From positions 5,952,001 through 6,016,000 of the forward strand of contig NZ_CP028369.1 in NCBI RefSeq assembly GCF_003032475.1: a stretch of DNA of 64,000 nt. The letters are read 5' to 3'. Below, in pieces: positions 15,178 to 23,447 of this stretch. The notes beneath the pieces are model-generated. The model was not told the DNA's origin, made no database searches, and was given only the letters and a program-made list of their open reading frames with translations. Every line of letters begins with the position of its first letter. The first letter of the stretch is position 1. The translations under genes were made by a program, and so were the position numbers. The stretch comes from Streptomyces sp. P3 (GTDB lineage Bacteria > Actinomycetota > Actinomycetes > Streptomycetales > Streptomycetaceae).

Positions 15178-15923
15178 CGGCGGACGCCTTCCTCGGCGGG
15201 CACGGGAGCCGGAGCGGGAGCCGGGCCCGCCGCGGGCGTCGGCGCCGGTGTCGGGGGTTCGGCCAGGACGCGGCTCATGTCGCGCACCGCCTGCCAGGTG
15301 CCGCGCCAGGTGCCCGTCACCTTGGACGCGCCGGACCGCGGCAGATACGGGACGTCGTGCTCGGCCACGCGCCAGCCCGCGTCGGCGGCCCGTACGACCA
15401 TCTGCAGGGGATAACCGCTGCGCCGGTCGGTCAGGCCGAGCCCGAGCAGCGCCTCACGGCGGGCGGCGCGCAGCGGACCGAGGTCGTGCAGACACAGGCC
15501 GGTGCGGCGGCGCAGCATCCGGGCGAGCGCGATGTTGCCGGCCCGGGCGTGCACGGGCCAGACGCCGCGGCCCTGCGGGCGTCTGCGCCCGAGCACCAGG
15601 TCGGCCCGGCCGCCCTGGACCTCACGTACGAACGGAACGAGCAGAGCCGGGTCGAGCGAGGCGTCGCAGTCGCAGAAACACACGGTGCCGGCGGTCGCGG
15701 CGCTCAGCCCGGCGTGGCAGGCGGCGCCGAAGCCACGGCGCGGCTCGTCGACGACGACGGCGCCGAGTCGCCGGGCGATGTCCGCCGAGCCGTCGGAGGA
15801 ACCGTTGTCGACGACGAGCGCGCGCCAGCCGGAGGGAATGCGGGAGAGCACCCAGGGGAGCGCCTCGGCCTCGTTCAGACAGGGGAGGACGACGTCGACG
15901 TCCTCGAGCGGGGGAGGGGTCAT
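15174..15923 (-). CDS. family 2 glycosyltransferase (dolichol-phosphate-mannose-synthase-like)
   Basis: A 249-aa GT2 enzyme. VDVVLPCLNEAEALPWVL (near 8-25) is the opening strand, VVDNGSSDGS gives the nucleotide-sugar contacts, and CDCDASLDP (near 83-91) contains the metal-binding DxD. No transmembrane helices are present, so it is cytosolic or peripheral. The C-terminus is a Pro/Ala-rich repeat (TPAPTPAAGPAPAPAPVP). It probably transfers a sugar to a polyprenyl phosphate or related lipid. ATG at 15923 lies 10 nt after a TAGGGT box, so the leader is very short. First gene of the operon, divergent from the response regulator. Confidence 0.86.
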   Translation of the reverse strand: MTPPPLEDVDVVLPCLNEAEALPWVLSRIPSGWRALVVDNGSSDGSADIARRLGAVVVDEPRRGFGAACHAGLSAATAGTVCFCDCDASLDPALLVPFVREVQGGRADLVLGRRRPQGRGVWPVHARAGNIALARMLRRRTGLCLHDLGPLRAARREALLGLGLTDRRSGYPLQMVVRAADAGWRVAEHDVPYLPRSGASKVTGTWRGTWQAVRDMSRVLAEPPTPAPTPAAGPAPAPAPVPAEEGVRR

Positions 15924-16049
15924 CACGTCTCTCACCCTACGAACGGGAATCGGGCATTTCGGACTGTGGCTCCTTACGAAACACGGACGTCGACGCGGGA
16001 CGGGGGCCGCGGGGCGACGCGGGGCGGCCGACGGTGCGAGGCTGGCCGT

Positions 16050-16811
16050 ATGGAACAGCAGCCGTACGAGCAGGCCGCGGACGCCCCCGCGAGCCCGGGG
16101 GCCCGGACCACCGGGGCCCGGGTCCTCGTCGTCGACGACGACCCGACCGTCGCCGAGGTCGTCGCGGGCTACCTCGACCGCGCCGGATACCTGGTGGACC
16201 GGGCGGGTGACGGGCCGTCCGCCCTCGCCGGCGCCGCCGCCCACTGGCCCGACCTGGTGGTCCTCGATCTGATGCTGCCCGGCATGGACGGCCTCGAGGT
16301 GTGCCGGCGGTTGCGCGGCCGGGGGCCCGTCCCGGTCATCATGCTCACCGCCCGCGGCGACGAGGACGACCGTATCCTCGGCCTGGAGGTCGGCGCGGAC
16401 GACTACGTCACCAAGCCGTTCAGCCCCCGGGAACTGGTGCTCAGGGTGGAGTCCGTGCTGCGCCGCACCCGGCCCGGGGCGGGCGCCCGGTCCCTCGGCG
16501 CGGCCGGAATCACCCTCGACCCGGCGGCCCGCCGCGCCACCCGGGCCGGCGCCGAACTGGCGCTCACCCTGCGCGAGTTCGACCTCCTGGCGTTCTTCCT
16601 GCGGCATCCCGGCAGGGCGTTCAGCCGCGAGGACCTGATGCGGGAGGTGTGGGGCTGGGACTTCGGCGACCTGTCGACCGTCACCGTCCACGTCCGGCGG
16701 CTGCGCAACAAGGTCGAGGACGATCCGGCCCGGCCCCGTCTGATCCAGACGGTGTGGGGCGTCGGTTACCGTTTCGATCCGGCGGCCCCCGCCGGCCCCG
16801 GTGAGGAGTGA
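16050..16811 (+). CDS. OmpR/PhoB-family response regulator
   Basis: A 253-aa protein. After an unstructured 25-residue start, the receiver domain (about 27-140) shows the acidic pair in VVDDDP, the phospho-acceptor aspartate in VVLDLMLPGMDG (near 73), the Thr in MLTARG and the Lys in TKPFSPREL. The C-terminal winged helix (about 158-248) has ALTLREFDLLAFFLRHPG and GVGYRF, as in PhoB. It is co-transcribed with the kinase immediately downstream and probably controls the divergent glycosyltransferase operon or other envelope genes; targets are not visible. Confidence 0.92.
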   Translation: MEQQPYEQAADAPASPGARTTGARVLVVDDDPTVAEVVAGYLDRAGYLVDRAGDGPSALAGAAAHWPDLVVLDLMLPGMDGLEVCRRLRGRGPVPVIMLTARGDEDDRILGLEVGADDYVTKPFSPRELVLRVESVLRRTRPGAGARSLGAAGITLDPAARRATRAGAELALTLREFDLLAFFLRHPGRAFSREDLMREVWGWDFGDLSTVTVHVRRLRNKVEDDPARPRLIQTVWGVGYRFDPAAPAGPGEE

Positions 16812-16813
16812 CC

Positions 16814-17926
16814 GTGCGCGACACCCTTCTCATCGCCCTGTACGCCCTGCTCGGCGCCGGCGCGGCCGGGCTGCTCGGCGCGGGCGCCCTGTGGCTGCTG
16901 CGCCGCCGGTCGCTGACCGGCTCGCTCACCGTGGTGGCGGCCGTCGCGGTGACCGCCATGCTCGCGGGCACCCTCGCCGTGGCGCAGGCGATGTTCCTGT
17001 CCCCGCACGATCTGAGCGTGGTCACCACGGTGGTCGCGATGGCGGCCGTCGTCTCGCTGGCCACCGCGCTGGCGCTAGGCCGCTGGGTGGTCGCCCGCAG
17101 CCGCGAACTCGCCCTCGCGGCCCGCTCCTTCGGCGACGGCGGCGACTTCACCGCACCCGACGGACCGGCCACCGCCGAACTCGCCGCGCTGAGCCGCGAG
17201 TTGCAGACCACCAGCGCGAAACTCGCCGAGTCCCGGGAGCGGGAGCGGGCGCTGGAGTCGTCCCGGCGGGAACTCGTCGCCTGGATCTCGCACGACCTGC
17301 GCACCCCGCTCGCGGGCCTGCGCGCGATGTCCGAGGCGCTGGAGGACGGCGTCGCCGTCGACCCCGGCCGCTATCTGCGCCAGATCCGCACCGAGGTCGA
17401 ACGTCTCAACGGCATGGTCGGCGACCTCTTCGAACTCTCCCGCATCCACGCGGGCGCCCTGGCCCTGTCGCCTGCCCGGATGTCGGTCTACGACCTGGTC
17501 GGCGACGCACTCGCCGGGGCGTATCCGCTGGCGTACGAGCACGGGGTGCGACTGGTGGGGGACCGGGTGGAGCCCCTGCCGGTGGAGGTGGACGGCAAGG
17601 AGATGAGCCGGGTACTCGGCAACCTGCTGGTCAACGCGATCCGCCGGACGCCCGCCGACGGCACCGTCATGGTGGCCGCCGAACGCTCGCCCGACGGCGT
17701 GGTGCTGTCCGTGTCGGACAGCTGCGGCGGCATCCCCGAGGAGGACCTCGCCCGCGTCTTCGACACCGGCTGGCGCGGCACCCACGCCCGGACGCCGCCG
17801 GCGGGAGCCGGACTGGGTCTGGCGATCGTCCGAGGCATCGTGGAGGCGCACCGGGGCCGGGCCACCGTGCACAACATCCCCGGCGGCTGCCGTTTCGAGG
17901 TGGTGCTGCCCACGGCAGCTTCATGA
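16814..17926 (+). CDS. sensor histidine kinase
   Basis: A 370-aa membrane kinase. Two hydrophobic regions (about 3-26 and 36-55), with a third near 68-90, anchor it with little extracellular sequence, so it may sense within the membrane. HisKA is near 150-215 with the phospho-acceptor in ISHDLRTPLAGLRAM. The ATPase domain has VLGNLLVNAIRRTP (N box, Arg where Tyr is usual), SDSCGGIPEED and GAGLGLAIVRGIVEAHRG (G boxes). GTG at 16814 is preferred, with AGGAG 5 nt upstream; the overlapping GTG at 16808 would abut that site. It is partner of the response regulator at 16050 and ends in a strong hairpin shared with the epimerase gene. Confidence 0.9.
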   Translation: MRDTLLIALYALLGAGAAGLLGAGALWLLRRRSLTGSLTVVAAVAVTAMLAGTLAVAQAMFLSPHDLSVVTTVVAMAAVVSLATALALGRWVVARSRELALAARSFGDGGDFTAPDGPATAELAALSRELQTTSAKLAESRERERALESSRRELVAWISHDLRTPLAGLRAMSEALEDGVAVDPGRYLRQIRTEVERLNGMVGDLFELSRIHAGALALSPARMSVYDLVGDALAGAYPLAYEHGVRLVGDRVEPLPVEVDGKEMSRVLGNLLVNAIRRTPADGTVMVAAERSPDGVVLSVSDSCGGIPEEDLARVFDTGWRGTHARTPPAGAGLGLAIVRGIVEAHRGRATVHNIPGGCRFEVVLPTAAS

Positions 17927-17942
17927 CGCGGGCAGCACCACC
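17899..17942. terminator. bidirectional terminator between convergent genes
   Basis: GGTGGTGCTGCCC (17899-17911) and GGGCAGCACCACC (17930-17942) are perfect 13-bp inverted repeats around an 18-nt loop that contains the kinase stop codon. They sit exactly between the convergent kinase and epimerase genes. Confidence 0.72.
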
Positions 17943-17956
17943 GGCCCTGTGCGGTC

Positions 17957-18958
17957 CTACGCGCCGCGCATCCCCGCCGACGCGAACTCCCGCATGCCTT
18001 CCGTGAAGCCGACCAGCGGCTTCCAGCCCAGCTCCGCCCGCAGCCGGGACGAGTCCGCCGTGATGTGCCGGACGTCCCCCAGCCGGTACTCGCCGGTCAC
18101 CACCGGCTCGGGTCCGCCGTGGGCGGCGGCCAACGCCCTCGCCATCTCGGCGACGGTGTGCGGCTCGCCGCTGCCGGTGTTGTACGCGGTGAGCGCGCCG
18201 GCGGCCGGATCCGCCTCCAGCGCGGCCGCGTTGGCCGCCGCCACGTCCCGTACGTGCACGAAGTCCCGTCGCTGCAGCCCGTCCTCGAACACGCGCGGCG
18301 CCTCGCCCCGGGCGAGCGCCGAACGGAAGAAGGAGGCGACCCCGGCGTACGGGGTGTCCCTGGGCATCCCGGGGCCGTAGACGTTGTGGTAGCGCAACGA
18401 CACCGCCGACCCGCCCGTCGACCGCGCCCAGGCGGCGGCCAGATGCTCCTGGGCGAGCTTGGTGGTGGCGTACACGTTGCGCGGGTCCGCCGCCGCGTCC
18501 TCGCCGACCAGCCCGGCGGACGGCTCCCGGCCGCACACCGGACACCGCGGCTCGAAACGCCCGGCCGCCAGGTCGGCGACGACCCGGGGCCCCGGCCGCA
18601 CCACGCCGTGCCGCGCACACGTGTACCGGCCCTCCCCGTAGACGACCATCGACCCGGCCAGCACGAGCCGCCGTACGCCCTGCGCGGCCATGGCCGTCAG
18701 CAGGACGGCGGTGCCCAGGTCGTTGCGGGAGACGTACTCCACGGCATCGGCGAACCCGGCGCCCAGCCCGACCATGGCGGCCTGATGGCACACCGCGTCC
18801 ACCCCGGCCAGGGCGCGGGCCACGGCCTGCTCGTCGCGCACGTCCGCGGCGGGGTCGGCCCGCACGTCGAACACGACGGCTTCGTGCCCGCGCGCCCGGA
18901 GCGCCTCGACCACATGGGACCCGATGAACCCGGCGCCGCCGGTGACCAGTACACGCAT
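17957..18958 (-). CDS. NAD-dependent sugar-nucleotide epimerase with Cys/His insertion (dTDP-L-rhamnose 4-epimerase-like)
   Basis: A 333-aa extended SDR. The NAD-binding GGAGFIGSHVVEAL lies at 7-20, and the YATTK catalytic motif is in DPRNVYATTKLAQEHL (near 160-175). Between strands 5 and 6 (about 115-150) there is an insertion with Cys, His and a CPVC pair that could bind zinc, a feature I associate with WbiB-type dTDP-L-rhamnose 4-epimerases. It probably supplies a nucleotide sugar for the adjacent glycosyltransferases. ATG at 18958 lies 6 nt after a TAACGT box, giving a leaderless transcript. Confidence 0.83.
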   Translation of the reverse strand: MRVLVTGGAGFIGSHVVEALRARGHEAVVFDVRADPAADVRDEQAVARALAGVDAVCHQAAMVGLGAGFADAVEYVSRNDLGTAVLLTAMAAQGVRRLVLAGSMVVYGEGRYTCARHGVVRPGPRVVADLAAGRFEPRCPVCGREPSAGLVGEDAAADPRNVYATTKLAQEHLAAAWARSTGGSAVSLRYHNVYGPGMPRDTPYAGVASFFRSALARGEAPRVFEDGLQRRDFVHVRDVAAANAAALEADPAAGALTAYNTGSGEPHTVAEMARALAAAHGGPEPVVTGEYRLGDVRHITADSSRLRAELGWKPLVGFTEGMREFASAGMRGA

Positions 18959-18964
18959 GGCTCC

Positions 18965-18970
18965 ACGTTA
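18965..18970 (-). promoter_or_regulatory. -10 box (TAACGT) for the epimerase gene
   Basis: TAACGT on the minus strand ends 6 nt before the ATG at 18958, consistent with leaderless transcription. The intervening GGAG could alternatively act as a weak ribosome binding site. Confidence 0.45.
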
Positions 18971-19006
18971 GGGCGGCGCACCCGCCGACACCCTGCTCCG
19001 CGCCCG

Positions 19007-19570
19007 TCACGTCACGACTCCGTAAGAGTCGGTCGTCCGCGAGAGTCGGTCGAGGGCCGCCCCGCCCCGCTGCGCACACTCCTCGTCGGCGAGCAGACAG
19101 GCGGTGAGCGCCGCGATGTCGTCCTGCAGACGGTCGTGGCTGTGGGCCAGCAGGTCGGTGCGCGGCCGGCGCAGCAGCTCGTCGGGCGGCGGTTTCCCCC
19201 AGGAGCGCAGTCGCCGGTGTCGGGGATGGAACGAGCCGTCGGGCTCGCGGGTCTCGGTGACTCCGTCCGTGTACAGCGGGAGTTGGTCGCCGGGCCGGAA
19301 GGCGTAGGCCTCGACGTGATACGGATCGCCGACGAGCATGCCGAGGTTCAGCGGCGGAGCCGACCGCCCCCCGGGCGAGTTCGCGGACCCCGTTCGGCCC
19401 GATGAGCAGCGGGGCGGGTGACCGCAGTTGACGATCCGGACGACGCCGTCGTCGGCGCGGATCTCCGCGAAGACGGCGGTGACGAACCGTTCGCCCGGGT
19501 CGGGGCCGCCGGTCAGCGCCGCCCTGCGGCTCATGCTCGTCTCCATGCGGTCCGCCAGGGCAGGCAGACC
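19007..19570 (-). pseudogene. decayed SpoIIE-type PP2C phosphatase (C-terminal fragment)
   Basis: The frame matches only the C-terminal part of SpoIIE-type phosphatases: ERFVTAVFAEI, IVNCGHP, GDQLPLYTDGVTETREPDGSF and DDIAALTA. The sensor region and first half of the catalytic domain are absent upstream. Between the NCGHP motif and the APPLNLGM segment (about 19345-19425) the expected PLLIGPNGVRELA sequence is in the next frame, so a one-base loss and a compensating gain have scrambled about 20 residues. LPLYTDG in place of the usual LLLYTDG and RPRTD further suggest drift. No start codon or ribosome binding site fits. Judged a non-functional remnant. Confidence 0.75.
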
Positions 19571-19728
19571 GGGCTCGACTTTTGTCACACGGCCCGGGCA
19601 GGACGTCCAGCCTGCTGCGCGCAGCCGCGGCACACCGGTGACTGCTCCGCATGGCGGCAGGTTCACCGCCGCGGCCCCGCTCCGCTGCCGCCCCCGTCGA
19701 CAGCCTGAGCGGCGGTGAGCCGGACGCG

Positions 19729-20472
19729 TCAGACGGTCGCCGGCTGCTTCTCGTCCGCGGCGGCGGGAACGGACTCCGTCGAGTAGAAGACGGACTTGCC
19801 CTGCTTGCTGCGACGGACCTGCCCCTTGGCCACCAGGGCCTCCAGGGTGCTGCGCACCACCGTGATCTTGACGCCGCGTTCCGGGTGGGTGCCGGTCAGC
19901 GCTTCGGTGACTTCGAGGGCCGAGCGGGGCGCACCCTCGCCGGTCAGGTGACCGACGACGAGTTCACGCAGCGTCGGACCGTCGGCGGCCTTCGACGCCT
20001 GCTTGGCGGCAGACGCCTGCTTGGCCGCCGGGGCCGCCTTCGACACCGCGTCGGCCTTGGGCGCGGGCGCCGACACGGCCTTCGGTGACTTCGCGGCCTT
20101 CGGTGACGACGCGGGCTTCGCCGGTGACGCGGCGGTCTTCGGCGTTGACACGGCCTTGGGGGACGCCGCCTTCCTGGAGCGCGCCTTCTTCTGCCCACCG
20201 CCCTGCGCGGCGGCAGGCGCGGCCTGGCGGGGAACGGAAGCCGTGGGCGCGCTCGTGGAAGCCGCCTCGGCCGCCGCCTCGGCCCCGCCGAGCGCCTGCT
20301 GCATGTTGACCAGCAGCGCGTGGTCGTGGCGCAGTGACTCCAACTTCTCCTGCAGCGCGGTCACTTCGTTGCCGAGACGCTCCTGCTCCTCGGTGTTGTG
20401 CTTCAGGTCGTCAGCCAACCGGGCGGCGTACAGCGGCCTGAGGCTGGTCGTCTCGTCATGGTTGTCGGCCAC
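19729..20472 (-). CDS. H1-like DNA-binding protein: coiled coil, Ala/Lys/Pro linker, winged helix
   Basis: A 247-aa protein in three parts. A coiled coil (about 20-65) has heptad leucines; a disordered Ala/Lys/Pro/Ser linker (about 66-165) carries repeated ASPKA/SSPKA-type units resembling histone H1 tails; and a winged-helix-like domain (about 168-232) contains TLRELVVGHLTGEGAPRSAL and TVVRSTLEALVAKGQV. The wing-type domain suggests sequence- or structure-dependent DNA binding and the tail non-specific DNA contact, so it may be a nucleoid-associated regulator. GTG at 20472 has an AAGGAGG ribosome binding site. No catalytic motif was found. Confidence 0.72.
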   Translation of the reverse strand: MADNHDETTSLRPLYAARLADDLKHNTEEQERLGNEVTALQEKLESLRHDHALLVNMQQALGGAEAAAEAASTSAPTASVPRQAAPAAAQGGGQKKARSRKAASPKAVSTPKTAASPAKPASSPKAAKSPKAVSAPAPKADAVSKAAPAAKQASAAKQASKAADGPTLRELVVGHLTGEGAPRSALEVTEALTGTHPERGVKITVVRSTLEALVAKGQVRRSKQGKSVFYSTESVPAAADEKQPATV

Positions 20473-20645
20473 GAGGGCCCTCCTTGGAGTGATGTGCCGT
20501 GGTTTTGCCGAATAGTACTCACCGCCCTCATGACCGCGTCGCGCATGTGCACAATCTCCCTCCGCCCGGTACCCCGCGACCCCGCACCCCGCGAACCCAC
20601 CACACGTGACCGTTCGGCCCGCAGCCGCGGAGACCGAGTGAACCG

Positions 20646-23315
20646 TCACTGGCCCACGGACAGTTGCTGCTCGGTCCAGATGACCTTGCCTTCGGGTGTG
20701 TAACGCGTGCCCCAGCGGTCGGCGAACTGGGCCACGAGGAAGAGCCCGCGGCCGCCCTCGTCCATGCCGGCGGCGCGGCGCAGATGCGGTGAGACGCTGC
20801 TCCCGTCGGACACTTCGCAGATCAGGCTGCGGTCACGGATCACGCGCACGGTGATGGGCCCGGTCGCGTACCGGATGGCGTTGGTGACCAGTTCGCTGAG
20901 GATGAGTTCCAGGGTGAACGCCTCCTCGTCCAGTCCCCAGTCGTGCAGCAGGCCGCTGACGCAGGCCCGCACACCGGAGACGGCCGCGGGATCGGACTCC
21001 ACCTGCCAGACCGCCATCCGGTCACCGTCGAGCAGCCGGGTGCGGGCGACGAGCAGGGCGACGTCGTCGCGCGGGGCGGTGGGCAACAGGGTGTCCATCA
21101 CGGCCTGGCACATCTGTTCAGGTGTGCGTCCGGCGTGTGCGACGACGCCGCGCAGCCGTTCGATCCCCTCGTCGATGTCCCGCTGCCGTTCCTCGAGCAG
21201 ACCGTCGGTGTACAGCACGATGCTGCTGCTCGGGGGTAGTTGGATCTCCGCCTTCTCGTAGGGCAGCCCGCCCAGTCCCAGCGGCGGTCCGGCCGGCACG
21301 CCGGCCAGGCGGGCCCTGCCGTCCGGGTGGACGACAAGGGGCTCCAGGTGACCGGCGCGGGCCATGGAGCACCGGCCGGACACCGGGTCGTAGACCGCGT
21401 ACAGGCAGGTGGCGCCGGTCAGCGTCGGAGTGTCGGCGTTGTCGTCGTCACGGTCCTGGTCGATACGCGTGACGAGTTCGTCCAGATGCCAGAGCAGTTC
21501 GTCGGGAGGCAGATCGAGCGTCGAGAAGTTGTGGACGGCGGTGCGCAGTCGACCCATGGTGGCGGCGGCGTGCAGACCGTGTCCCACGACGTCGCCCACC
21601 ACGATGGCGACCCGCGCCCCGGGCAGTGGGATGACGTCGAACCAGTCACCGCCGACGCCGCCGAGGCCCGCCTCGGCCGGCAGGTAGCGGTGCGCCACCT
21701 CGACGGCGCTGTGCTCGGGGAGCGCCTGCGGGAGCAGGCTCCGCTGCAGGGTGACGGCCGTGGCGTGCTCGCGGGTGAAGCGGCGGGCGTTGTCGATGCT
21801 CACCGCCGCACGGGCCACCAGCTCCTCCGCGACCGAGAGGTCCTCCTGGTCGAACGGCGTGGGTTCCCGCGAGCGCCAGAAGGTCGCCACACCGAGGATC
21901 ACACCGCGCGCCCGCAGGGGAGCCGCGATCATCGAGTGGATGCCGGAGGCCACCAGGGCGCGAGCGCGGTCGGGGGCCTGTGCCTGCCAGCCGGAGAACG
22001 CCGCCATGTCGGCCTCCAGCACCATCCGCCCCGAACCGAACCCGGTGGCCTGCGGCGTCGAGGGGGCGAAGTGGATGAGTCGACCGGTCGGATACAGCGG
22101 TGTGCCCGTGCGCACGCCGTGCAGCGCGACCCGACGCAGCTCCGCGATGTTCGCCAGGTTCGGTTCCTCTCCGCGCAGCACGGCGTCGGCCAGGTCGACG
22201 GTGACGTAGTCGGCGAACCTGGGCACGGCCAGTTCGGCCAGTTCCTCCGCGGTGCGCGTCACGTTCAGGGTGGTTCCGATGCGCAGTCCGGCTTCGTACA
22301 GCAGGCTCAGCCGCTCCTGGACGACCTCCACGCGCCCGACCAGAGCACTGAGTTCCGTCGTGTCCCGCAGGGTGGTGACCGAGCCGCCGGGGCCGGGCAG
22401 CTGCTCCATGGGGCGCTGACTGACCGCCAGCAGGCGGGTGCCGACCTTGATCACCCGGTCGGTGGACGTCGTGCCCGACAGCAGGAGCCGTTCGGCGCTC
22501 GGTTCCAGCCCGAGGCTGCTGACGGGCCGCCCCTCCACGTCGGCGCCGAATTCCAGCAGCCGCCGCGCCTCGTCGTTGGCCAGGACCAGCCGGTCCTGCT
22601 GGTCGATGATGAGGACCCCTTCGCGCACCGCGTGCAGGACGGCGTCGTGGTGCTCGTACATCCGGGTCATCTGCGCCGGACCGAGCCCGTGCGTCTGGCG
22701 GCGCAGCCGCCGGCTGATCAGCGCACTCCCCGCGGTGGCCGCCGCGAGCACCAGCGCCGTCGCCGCCAGGACGAGCGGCGCCTGCCGGTCGGCCGCCACA
22801 CTCACCCGCTTGACCGTGATGCCCGCGGAGACCAGCCCGACGATCTTCCCGGCCGGGTCCCTGACGGCGACGACGGTCCGTACCGACCGGCCCAGCGTCC
22901 CGGTGGTCGTCTCGGTGACGACTCCGCCGTGCTGGGCCTTGGTGATGCTGCCGATGTAATGCTGGCCGATCCGCGCGGGGTTGGGATGGGTGTAGCGGAT
23001 GCCTTCGACGCTCATCACCACGACGAAGTCCACGCCGGAGCGCACGCGCGTCTGCTCGGCCTGGCGCTGCAGCACCGCGGTGGGCTTCGGCTCGCTCAGG
23101 GCCTGGACCACCGAGGGCGAGGAGGCGACGGCGGAGGCCACCGCGAGGGTGCGGTTACGGGCCTCACGCTCGGCGTCTGTCCGGGCCTGCAGCAGCAGGG
23201 CGGCCACCGCGGCCGCCACCAGCACCAGAATGACGAAGACCTGGAGAACGAACACCTGGCCGGCGACGGTCCGTAGCCCCTGCCAGGACCGCAGACGTCC
23301 GAGCCGTCGATCCAT
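20646..23315 (-). CDS. SpoIIE-family PP2C phosphatase with Cache-like sensor, PAS, GAF and anti-sigma-type ATPase domains
   Basis: An 889-aa regulator. A transmembrane helix (about 18-42), an extracytoplasmic Cache/PAS-like sensor (about 50-175; FVVVMSVEGIRYTHPNP) and a second helix (about 180-197) start the protein. A PAS domain (about 215-320), a GAF domain (about 335-515), a PP2C phosphatase domain (about 540-745; GGVGGDWFDVIPL, GDVVGHGLHAAATMGRLR, LYTDGL) and a C-terminal HATPase (about 770-885; LSELVTNAIRYATG, GGRGLFLVAQFADRWG) follow. Such proteins control partner switching: the phosphatase dephosphorylates STAS antagonists and the ATPase domain resembles RsbW. Its ATG is leaderless-like after TTAGAT. 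Confidence 0.9.
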   Translation of the reverse strand: MDRRLGRLRSWQGLRTVAGQVFVLQVFVILVLVAAAVAALLLQARTDAEREARNRTLAVASAVASSPSVVQALSEPKPTAVLQRQAEQTRVRSGVDFVVVMSVEGIRYTHPNPARIGQHYIGSITKAQHGGVVTETTTGTLGRSVRTVVAVRDPAGKIVGLVSAGITVKRVSVAADRQAPLVLAATALVLAAATAGSALISRRLRRQTHGLGPAQMTRMYEHHDAVLHAVREGVLIIDQQDRLVLANDEARRLLEFGADVEGRPVSSLGLEPSAERLLLSGTTSTDRVIKVGTRLLAVSQRPMEQLPGPGGSVTTLRDTTELSALVGRVEVVQERLSLLYEAGLRIGTTLNVTRTAEELAELAVPRFADYVTVDLADAVLRGEEPNLANIAELRRVALHGVRTGTPLYPTGRLIHFAPSTPQATGFGSGRMVLEADMAAFSGWQAQAPDRARALVASGIHSMIAAPLRARGVILGVATFWRSREPTPFDQEDLSVAEELVARAAVSIDNARRFTREHATAVTLQRSLLPQALPEHSAVEVAHRYLPAEAGLGGVGGDWFDVIPLPGARVAIVVGDVVGHGLHAAATMGRLRTAVHNFSTLDLPPDELLWHLDELVTRIDQDRDDDNADTPTLTGATCLYAVYDPVSGRCSMARAGHLEPLVVHPDGRARLAGVPAGPPLGLGGLPYEKAEIQLPPSSSIVLYTDGLLEERQRDIDEGIERLRGVVAHAGRTPEQMCQAVMDTLLPTAPRDDVALLVARTRLLDGDRMAVWQVESDPAAVSGVRACVSGLLHDWGLDEEAFTLELILSELVTNAIRYATGPITVRVIRDRSLICEVSDGSSVSPHLRRAAGMDEGGRGLFLVAQFADRWGTRYTPEGKVIWTEQQLSVGQ

Positions 23316-23447
23316 AGCCCCATCTAACCCCGGCTCGTACCCGCCATCACCCCAGAACGCCGGGCTTCGGCGAACTCGTCACCCGCGGTGCCGTGCCGTG
23401 CAAGCGCGGAACCGCGGGTTCCGCGATGCCCGGCCGCACCCGGCGGG

